A model generated the notes under the pieces. That model was not told where the DNA came from. It searched no databases and saw only the letters and a list, made by a program, of their open reading frames with translations. The translations under genes and the position numbers were made by a program. Below, in pieces: positions 56,470 through 64,000 of a stretch of DNA of 64,000 bases (positions within the stretch are counted from its first letter, which is position 1; every line of letters starts with the position of its first letter). This stretch comes from Mercurialis annua (Eukaryota; Streptophyta; Magnoliopsida; Malpighiales; Euphorbiaceae), in assembly GCF_937616625.2 (NCBI RefSeq), contig NC_065572.1, positions 38,901,653-38,965,652 on the forward strand, in the 5' to 3' direction.

Positions 56470-59400
56470 ATGAACAACGTTATTCGTACTCGTGCTCGTG
56501 CTGCGGCAGAGCAAGAAGCTGTGGCTGATGATGCGATTTCCATGGAAGTCGATCAGAACGTACCACCTGTTCAGGCTAATACTGGACGTGGTCGAGGTGG
56601 AGGTGCTGGCAGAGGTAGAGGTGCTGGTAGAGGCAGAGGAGCTGGTGCTGGTAGAGGTGGAGCTAGAGGACGCGGTGCAGCAGGTGTTCAGGCACCGAAT
56701 GTGCAGCAGGCACCAGAGGTGCAACAAGCACCAAATATGCAAGCGTTCGACTTCACTACTTTCTTGGCTGGCGTTGTCGAGATGCAGAACAATCAGGCTC
56801 TACTGCAGAATCAGTGTAATATACTGGGTCAGTTAGCGCAGCAACAGCAACCTCAGGTTGGTGCTGTAGCTGGTGTTGGTGGACTTGCTGGTGTCGGTCA
56901 TATTCCGACGGACAGAGAGTTGGTGATGATCTACTTGAAGTTGAATCCGACTTCTTTTGATGGTACTGGTGATGCTCTTGACTTTTTGGAGGAATTTGAG
57001 TACAACAGTCAGAGGATTCAAGCGTCTGATCGTCAATCAGTGATGCTTGTGGAAATGTCGCTGAAGGGTCCAGCTAAGGATTGGTATCGCGATAACATCA
57101 GGCCAGTTATGGATACTTTGCCTTGGGCTGATTTTGTGATCAGGTTCAGAGGTTACTATCTACCCTTCTCTGTTACTGAGAGTTTCAGAGAAAAGCTGCT
57201 CACTTTAAAGAAGGGGGATAGATCGGTGACAGACTACACTACTGAGTTTGTACGTTTGGGGCGGTTTGCTACAGATCTACAGGGTTATCAAGAGCGAGTG
57301 AACGACCGTTATGTTAGGGGTTTAGGCTCGGAGTTTCTTCCTTTGCTGATAGGGACAAACATGGAGTTTGCTCGGTTAGTGGATAGTGCGCGGCGGATGG
57401 AGAATTCGATGGTTCAGTTTGGGACGATCTCTGACCCTTTCCAGAATCAAAAGGGAAAGAGTGACCTTCCTAGTGGGGGGCAGCAGGCCCCAGTGCAGCA
57501 TAGTAGTGGGAATTATTACAGTGGCTCTTCTCAGGCCAACAGGGGGAGTCGACGGACTCACAACAAAGGGAGGCATAGTTCCAGGAGTGCTCCGTACAGT
57601 TCCAGTAGCAGTGGGAGCAACCGTGGTTCAGGACGCGGGTACAGTGGTGGATCGAACATTCCGTTCTGCCAGAATTGCAGACGTAGGCATTATGGTCAGT
57701 GCCAGTTAGCTCCTGGAGGTTGTTTCACTTGTGGCCAGCCGGGTCATTTTTCTAGGGAGTGTCCGACATCTGGGCAGCAGATGTCTAACTCCAGTGTGGC
57801 GCAGTCATCTTATCAGCAGCAGAGACCTGCGTTTACACAGTCTGTAGGGTACTCTCAACCTGCAGCATCTTTTGGTGGCCAGCGGGGCCGTGGTTCTGGT
57901 GGCAGAGGTTTTGGTGGCCGTGGTAACGGCGGTAGAGGTTCCAACGGTTATGGTACTGGACAGAGTTCGCAGCAGCAGCCGCAGGGTCAGGCCAGAGTAT
58001 TCGCACTTACTCCTCAGGATGCGCGTGCATCAAATGCTGTGGTGCAAGGTACCATCCCGATTTCGTTTACTGATGCTTTGGTATTATTTGATGCGGGTGC
58101 GACCCATTCGTTTGTTTCTACTTGTTTTGCTGGGAAATTGGGTAGAGCACCATCTGTTTTGAGTGAACCTCTAGCTGTGTCTACACCTATGTCTGAAGGT
58201 GTAGTAGTGGACGTCGTCTATCCTTCTTGTCCTGTGGTTATTCAGGGTAGAGAATTGTGTGCTGATTTGATTGTACTTGACGTTCTTTCTTTTGATGTTA
58301 TCTTGGGGATGGACTGGTTGTCACGCCATTATGCTTCTATTGACTGTCGAGGGAAGTCAGTTGAGTTCAGGATTCCAGGTGGTCTACCTTTTTCCTTTCA
58401 GGGAGAAAAGGCAGAGACACCTAAGAATCTGATTTCCGCCATCAAGGCGAAGCGGATGTTGGGCAAGGGTTGCCAGGGTTTTCTTGCTGTGGTTCGTGAT
58501 TTGGAGGCTGGTGGTAGTGATATGCATAGTGTGCCGATAGTGAATGAGTTCACTGATGTGTTTCCAGAGGAATTGCCTGGATTACCACCTGATCGTGATA
58601 TTGAGTTTTGCATTGATGTGGTTTCTGGTACAGCTCCGATTTCGATACCGCCGTATCGGATGGCTCCTGCAGAGCTGAAGGAGTTGAAGGACCAGTTACA
58701 AGAGTTGTTGGATAGCGGGTTCATCAGACCGAGTACTTCTCCGTGGGGTGCTCCAGTTCTGTTTGTAAAGAAGAAGGACGGTTCCTTTCGGCTCTGTATC
58801 GACTACAGACAGTTGAATAAGGCTACTGTCAAGAACAGATATCCTCTTCCTCGCATCGATGATCTGTTTGACCAGTTGCAGGGTGCGAAGTGTTTTTCCA
58901 AGATTGATTTGAGGTCTGGGTATCATCAGCTACGAATCCGTGATGCAGATGTGCCTAAGACTGCTTTTCGGACTCGTTATGGACATTTTGAGTTTCTGGT
59001 TATGTCCTTTGGTCTAACGAACGCACCAGCAGCGTTTATGGATATGATGAACAGAGTGTTCAAGCCGTTTTTGGATCAATTTGTTATCGTCTTCATTGAT
59101 GACATTTTGATCTATTCTCGGAGTGAGGAGGAACATGCTTACCATTTGAGGACTATACTACAGACGTTGCGTGAGCATCAGTTGTACGCTAAGTTCTCAA
59201 AATGTGAGTTCTGGTTGGATCAGGTTACCTTTCTAGGACACGTGGTGTCGAAAGATGGGATCAAGGTTGATCCGAAGAAGATTGAGGCGGTCATGGATTG
59301 GCAAAGGCCAAGGTCAGTTACCGAGATCAGAAGTTTTCTGGGTTTTGCTGGCTACTATCGTCGGTTCGTGCAAGATTTCTCCAGAATATCTGCACCTTTG

Positions 59401-61437
59401 ACTAAACTGACACAGAAGGGTGTCAAGTTTGAGTGGACTGACAAGTGCGAGGCGAGCTTTGAGAAGCTCAAGGAGATTTTGACCACAGCCCCGGTTTTGG
59501 CATTGCCTTCTGGTATTGATGGTTTCACAGTGTATTGTGATGCGTCTCGGATTGGTTTGGGTTGCGTTCTGATGCAACATGGACAGGTGATTGCCTATGC
59601 TTCCAGACAGTTGAAGAAGCATGAGGTGAATTACCCTACTCATGATTTAGAATTGGCAGCTGTGGTTTTTGCACTGAAAATCTGGAGGCATTATTTGTAT
59701 GGTGCTACTTGTGAGATTTTCACTGATCATAAGAGTCTGAAGTATATCTTTGATCAGAGAGAATTGAACTTGAGACAGAGGAGATGGTTAGAGTTGCTGA
59801 AGGACTACGACTGTACTATTCAGTACCATCCTGGTAAGGCTAATGTGGTAGCCGATGCGTTGAGTCGCAAGTCTTCAGGCAGTTTGGCTCATATTTCTGA
59901 GATTGGGCGTAGACCCATGGTTAGAGAGTGGCACAGTTTGATAGCTTCAGGCTATGGATTTCAGATTTCTCAGACTGGTTGTTTGTTAGCACAGTTGCAA
60001 GTGCAACCCGTTTTGATTGATCGGATCAAAGCTTTACAAGCTGAGGATTCACAGTTGAAACGGATTATTGAGGAGATCCAGCAGGACAGTAATTCTGAAT
60101 TTACATTTGTGGATGGTGTTCTGAGACATGGTTCGAGATTGTGTGTTCCGGATTCAGATGGTTTGAGGGACCAGATTCTGGAAGAAGCGCACAAGTCTGC
60201 TTATAGTGTCCATCCGGGTTCTACTAAGATGTACCATGATCTTAAGGGTACCTACTGGTGGAGCGGGATGAAGAAGGATGTCGCTGAGTATGTTTCTAAG
60301 TGTCTGACGTGCCAGCAGGTGAAGCTGGAGCATCAGAGACCTTTTGGCTATCTGCAGCCACTACCTATTCCAGAGTGGAAGTGGGAGCGGATTGCTATGG
60401 ATTTTGTGGTTGGTTTACCACGTACTCGACAGGGATACGATTCCATCTGGGTGATAGTTGACCGTATGACTAAGTCAGCTCATTTCCTTCCGATAAAGGT
60501 TTCGTATACTGCTTCGAGGTTGGCTCAGTTGTACATCGACAGGATTGTCAGTTTGCATGGTGTACCGGTTTCCATTGTTTCAGACAGAGGTTCTGTGTTT
60601 ACTTCGAGATTCTGGAAAGCGTTACAGGAATCCTTGGGTTCTCGGTTGGATTTCAGTACAGCTTTTCATCCTCAGACTGACGGTCAGTCTGAGAGGACTA
60701 TTCAGACGTTGGAGGATATGCTCAGGATGTGTGTTCTCGATTTTCAGGGTAGCTGGGATACTCATTTGCCGTTGATTGAGTTTTCCTATAACAACAGTTA
60801 TCATGCGAGTATCGAGATGGCGCCGTATGAGGCTTTGTACGGGCGCAAGTGTAGATCTCCTATCTGTTGGGAGGAGGTCGGAGAGCGTAAACTCTCGGGA
60901 GCTGAGATCATTCAGATTGCCTCAGAGAAGGTACCGTTGATCAAACGGAGGTTAGAGACTGCTTTTAGTCGGCACAAGAGTTATGCGGATCCGAAGAGGA
61001 AAGACGTTGAGTTCCAGGTTGGTGATTTCGTGTTCCTTCGGGTTTCGCCTATGAAAGGCGTGGTTCGTTTTGGCGTCAAGGGAAAATTGGCACCGAGGTA
61101 TATTGGTCCTTATGAGATTTCGGAGAGGATTGGAGCTGTGGCTTATCGTCTGGTTCTACCGCCAGACATGTCGTTAGTACATCCGGTGTTTCACGTTTCT
61201 ATGTTGAGAAAGTGCGTTTCTGATCCTTCGCACGTGATTGTGCCTCAGAGTGTTGAGATTGACCAGGAGCTGTCCTATGAGGAACAGCCAGTTGAGATTG
61301 TTGATACGCAGGTGCGTAAATTGCGGAACAAGGAGATTCCGATGGTTAAAGTTCTCTGGCGCAATCATTCTGTAGAGGAGTGTACTTGGGAGACCGAGCT
61401 GGATATGCGGAATCGCTATCCTTTTCTTTTTCCGTGA
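56470..61437 (+). CDS. gag-pol: E5 gag-pol polyprotein with C-terminal chromodomain, intact
   Basis: 1655 residues in one frame; the ATG matches the E2 gag start. Gag: an Arg-Gly-rich stretch (~40-75), capsid domain (~95-320), an unusual [12 protein letters not shown] motif, then a CCHC knuckle (C418, C421, H426, C431). Protease: DAGATHS with Asp 541. RT: ~700-940, FIDD with Asp 877 and 878. RNase H: Asp 1024 in [19 protein letters not shown]. Integrase: HHCC region, DD35E triad Asp 1311, Asp 1372, Glu 1408. Chromodomain: last ~55 residues ([36 protein letters not shown]). The protein packages, copies and integrates the element; the chromodomain probably guides it to heterochromatin. No key residue is missing. 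Confidence 0.96.
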   Translation: MNNVIRTRARAAAEQEAVADDAISMEVDQNVPPVQANTGRGRGGGAGRGRGAGRGRGAGAGRGGARGRGAAGVQAPNVQQAPEVQQAPNMQAFDFTTFLAGVVEMQNNQALLQNQCNILGQLAQQQQPQVGAVAGVGGLAGVGHIPTDRELVMIYLKLNPTSFDGTGDALDFLEEFEYNSQRIQASDRQSVMLVEMSLKGPAKDWYRDNIRPVMDTLPWADFVIRFRGYYLPFSVTESFREKLLTLKKGDRSVTDYTTEFVRLGRFATDLQGYQERVNDRYVRGLGSEFLPLLIGTNMEFARLVDSARRMENSMVQFGTISDPFQNQKGKSDLPSGGQQAPVQHSSGNYYSGSSQANRGSRRTHNKGRHSSRSAPYSSSSSGSNRGSGRGYSGGSNIPFCQNCRRRHYGQCQLAPGGCFTCGQPGHFSRECPTSGQQMSNSSVAQSSYQQQRPAFTQSVGYSQPAASFGGQRGRGSGGRGFGGRGNGGRGSNGYGTGQSSQQQPQGQARVFALTPQDARASNAVVQGTIPISFTDALVLFDAGATHSFVSTCFAGKLGRAPSVLSEPLAVSTPMSEGVVVDVVYPSCPVVIQGRELCADLIVLDVLSFDVILGMDWLSRHYASIDCRGKSVEFRIPGGLPFSFQGEKAETPKNLISAIKAKRMLGKGCQGFLAVVRDLEAGGSDMHSVPIVNEFTDVFPEELPGLPPDRDIEFCIDVVSGTAPISIPPYRMAPAELKELKDQLQELLDSGFIRPSTSPWGAPVLFVKKKDGSFRLCIDYRQLNKATVKNRYPLPRIDDLFDQLQGAKCFSKIDLRSGYHQLRIRDADVPKTAFRTRYGHFEFLVMSFGLTNAPAAFMDMMNRVFKPFLDQFVIVFIDDILIYSRSEEEHAYHLRTILQTLREHQLYAKFSKCEFWLDQVTFLGHVVSKDGIKVDPKKIEAVMDWQRPRSVTEIRSFLGFAGYYRRFVQDFSRISAPLTKLTQKGVKFEWTDKCEASFEKLKEILTTAPVLALPSGIDGFTVYCDASRIGLGCVLMQHGQVIAYASRQLKKHEVNYPTHDLELAAVVFALKIWRHYLYGATCEIFTDHKSLKYIFDQRELNLRQRRWLELLKDYDCTIQYHPGKANVVADALSRKSSGSLAHISEIGRRPMVREWHSLIASGYGFQISQTGCLLAQLQVQPVLIDRIKALQAEDSQLKRIIEEIQQDSNSEFTFVDGVLRHGSRLCVPDSDGLRDQILEEAHKSAYSVHPGSTKMYHDLKGTYWWSGMKKDVAEYVSKCLTCQQVKLEHQRPFGYLQPLPIPEWKWERIAMDFVVGLPRTRQGYDSIWVIVDRMTKSAHFLPIKVSYTASRLAQLYIDRIVSLHGVPVSIVSDRGSVFTSRFWKALQESLGSRLDFSTAFHPQTDGQSERTIQTLEDMLRMCVLDFQGSWDTHLPLIEFSYNNSYHASIEMAPYEALYGRKCRSPICWEEVGERKLSGAEIIQIASEKVPLIKRRLETAFSRHKSYADPKRKDVEFQVGDFVFLRVSPMKGVVRFGVKGKLAPRYIGPYEISERIGAVAYRLVLPPDMSLVHPVFHVSMLRKCVSDPSHVIVPQSVEIDQELSYEEQPVEIVDTQVRKLRNKEIPMVKVLWRNHSVEECTWETELDMRNRYPFLFP

Positions 61438-61554
61438 GGTGCAATATCTTGTTTTTCTGTGACTTTTGTAGTTTTACTTGTGTTACGTGTTGTTCTGATG
61501 TGTTTTACTGGTCGTGTTAAATTCGAGGACGAATTTTTAATTAGTTGGGGAGAA
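61438..61554 (+). promoter_or_regulatory. E5 3' untranslated region with polypurine tract
   Basis: Short non-coding stretch. TTCGAGGACGAATTTTTAAT is conserved with E1 and E4, then GGGGAGAA (61547-61554) abuts the 3' LTR. Confidence 0.8.
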
Positions 61555-64000
61555 TGTAATATCCCGTAAAATTTTATTTTTATTTTGTTAATTTCCGACG
61601 TGGTTCCGGATGTGTTTTGGGGGGTATTTGAAGTTTCGTAAATTTTTGTGGTTCGATTCATCTTCGGTTCAGTTTTAAAAAAAAAATTATAATAATAAAC
61701 TCCTCCTTTGGGTCTTGGTTCAACCAAATGGTTGAACCAAGGAATAAACCAGGTCTCGTAAGAGACCTGATGTTTTCCCGTACGGTCTCGTACGGGACTG
61801 TGCCTGTCCCGTACGGGACTGTGCAAATTTTGCACTGGTCTCGTACGAGACCAGGCTGTCCCGAACGAGAACTCAGCATTTTTGCTGAGTCTCGTTCGAG
61901 ACTGGTAACGGCAGTTAGGAGGCTTAATTTCTGCCGTTACCATTCTGATTTCTTTCCCTTTTTAGCTGATTTGTTCCTCATTTTCCTTTCCTACAAATTC
62001 AGCAATCTCTTGTCTCAAATCTTTTCGTTTTTCTCCTTGTTTTTCACCTCCAAAATCTGCTCCAAACTCAGCCCCGTGGTAAGTGTTCTTGACCATTTTC
62101 ATTTCAGAATTTTACCTTTGAACATACTTCGGTTTTCTGATCCGTGTGTGTTCGTTTCTAGATCGAAACTGAAACCGTTTGATCTCAGGCGTTCTAGACT
62201 CGTTTGCCTTCGATTCAATTCGTTCGCTTCACTTAACGGTACGCCGTTGATCTCGTTTCATTCGCCGTACGATTTCCGTTTCTGTTTTGAATATGTTCTG
62301 TTCTTATTATTTGTTGCTGCCGATTCCTTGTGTGAGTTTTGGATTTGATTTTGCTAAGTTATGATTACAAATCTATTTGGGTATGATTAGGGGTTAGTAG
62401 TTTAAGCCTTTGGAACGAGTTACACCATCGTCTTGTTTGATTGATTTTGGCCGATTATGAGTTTGTTCACTGTTAACGTTTTTGAATTTTGGGGAGTGCT
62501 TAGGTTGAGTTTTTGGTTTGATTTCATGCCATAGATTTGTGAAGTAATTAGCTCATGAGGTCTAGACGTTTTGGTTTGGGGTTTCAAGTTCAGAAACTTG
62601 AGTTAGGGGCATGAATGGGGTGTTAGGCGGGCTACTGTTGATTTAAACAAGGAAGATGATGGCTAAATAGCCACTTTAGCCACCAAGTTATTTTGCTTAA
62701 ATAAAATCAATCCTTTAAGTTTAACTTTACCTAATAACTTGAACTTTATTTTGATTTTCAAATTAAATATTTAAAACGAAAGTTGTTTATAAATTTAAAC
62801 TGATATAATCACTCGGGTAATTTCATTTAACTTTGAATTTCGATTTGGTATAAATTGGCTAAATTACAATTTAGCCCCTGAACTTATTTCTATAACTTAA
62901 TTAAGTGGATTTTTGAGTTATAACTTTATATTTTGTATTAATTGTAAATAAAAGTAATTAATTTGATTTTTGGAAATCAAATTGGCTAAAGTGCAATTTA
63001 GCCCCTAATTGGCAAAAGTACCATTTAGTCCCTACTTGGTTAAAATACAATTTGGTCCCTGAATTTTTATTTGACTTATATAATTAAGTTTTTGGGTTGT
63101 AACTTGGGTTACTTGATATTGAAGTTATTGAGTTCCGCTTTTAAAATGGATTATTATTTTGCTAATTTATTTTATAAATATAAACTTGGGTTTATAGTTG
63201 ATAATTGTTTTGAGTCGGGGTAGACTTGGGTCACCCGACAAGTGAGGTTAGCTTGGTAGTTTGTGATAACTCGGCTAACCCACTATTTGGAAATTATTTA
63301 TTTTTTAAAGTTATTAAATAATATTTATAAATTGGATTTTAAGCGGGAACTCAATAGACTTATATTAATTGGGCTTTATTACCTTTTGGATATATTTGTG
63401 TTACTTTGGATTGTTATTTACTACGTGTTAATTGTGCTAGTCTTATGTGGTGTCTAGTACTCTCTAGAGTTAGGGTCTGATTTTAATAATTATTTTATTT
63501 GTCTAGACTCGTCTACTGTTCGTGCTTCAGAGGCGAACCAGAGTTAGTTGCTTGCCGGTATTTCACGCGGATTAGCAAGCAGTGAGTTTATATTTACTAT
63601 TTACCGCTTTATTAAGTAAATTGTTATTTTAATATAATATATATATACTGTACGTATATTTCGAACTGTTTTTATATTATGGCTCTTAGTTGGAACGTGC
63701 TACCTAATGGGCATCATTAGGACTGCGTGTGCACCGGTATTGATCTGGGTAAGGTATATATGGAAATGTGGTAACTCGGTGTGAGCATAGCTCTCGGGAC
63801 CAGGTAGAGTAACTCGGTGTAGCTCAGCTATCGGGACTCTGGTATAAGTGTGGTCAGTGGTAACTCGGTGTAGCTCAGCTCTCGGGACCAGACCTATTGG
63901 ATTATGATTACTAATTAGAATTGTGGATTAGGGTTCCAACTATTATCTGTAATATCGTTATTAAATGTTTTAAACGTTTTAAAGGTTTTCCACTTAATAA
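61555..64000 (+). repeat. E5 3' LTR (partial, 2446 bp in window)
   Basis: Nearly identical to the 5' LTR. Differences seen: 61671 (A against G at 53341), an extra 21 bp at about 61801-61821, a one-base deletion near 61973, and substitutions near 63730, 63839 and 63879. It is truncated by the window end. Confidence 0.94.

Larger units (their letters stand above)
53225..64000 (+). mobile_element. E5: young, coding-intact Tekay-like chromovirus (right-truncated by the window)
   Basis: 5' LTR (53225-56128), iMet PBS, a single uninterrupted 1655-codon gag-pol, polypurine tract, and the first 2446 bp of the 3' LTR (61555 onward). Between the LTRs I see about four substitutions, a 21-bp duplication and a one-base indel. 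All catalytic motifs are present. This is the only element here that looks autonomous. It is inserted in a copia fragment; the remaining ~480 bp of its 3' LTR lie outside. Confidence 0.95.

Noticed and set aside
56350..58926. Minus-strand and offset frames over E5 gag-pol, including a Ser/Thr-rich one at 56350-56742
   Set aside because: Shadows of the Arg-Gly repeat and pol coding sequence on the other strand.

Overview
The window is plant nuclear DNA, almost certainly from an angiosperm and probably a eudicot, although the eudicot call is only an inference from overall look. The evidence is nested Ty3/gypsy and Ty1/copia LTR retrotransposons, initiator-Met-tRNA primer sites, a chromodomain-tailed gag-pol and a long tandem satellite. 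I find no host gene, tRNA, rRNA or CRISPR array. It reads as constitutive heterochromatin, for example pericentromeric, subtelomeric or knob DNA.

Base layer: a tandem satellite with a 60-bp monomer, made of two diverged 30-bp halves, lies in one orientation throughout. It is cut by insertions into three blocks: A 8016-10875, B 21602-30699 and C 41449-45381, together about 15.9 kb. Block B has higher-order structure.

Insertions, left to right. Element E1 (670-8015, minus) has long LTRs and a 4.5-kb internal region without gag-pol, so it is a non-autonomous derivative; a short unclassified stretch (1-669) cuts its 3' LTR. E2 (10876-21601, plus) is a complete Tekay-like chromovirus with a perfect GAAAC target duplication and a gag-pol broken by stops, frameshifts and lost integrase residues. 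E3 (30700-41448, minus) is a solo LTR, itself interrupted by a Tat-lineage element (32067-39955, minus). The Tat element has 593-bp LTRs that look identical, no gag, and an intron-bearing antisense gene. E4 (45382-51751, minus) is a decayed chromovirus whose 5' part is lost and joined to a Ty1/copia pol fragment (51752-53224, minus). E5 (53225 to beyond 64000, plus) is a young chromovirus with an intact 1655-codon gag-pol, inserted in the copia fragment.

The E-elements share an architecture: a TATA-like box about 275-345 bp into the LTR (unclear in E5), a GTAAG(T) splice donor about 415-505 bp in, U5 ending GGGTCGTGACA, an iMet PBS, and in E2 and E5 an AG acceptor just before the gag ATG. This suggests that the gag-pol message loses a leader intron containing most of the LTR and the PBS. 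E5 could supply proteins in trans to E1-like partners. E1, E2 and E3 all sit at the same nucleotide of the satellite monomer. Order of events: satellite first, then E1 to E4 and copia, then Tat into E3 and E5 into copia, with the last two youngest.
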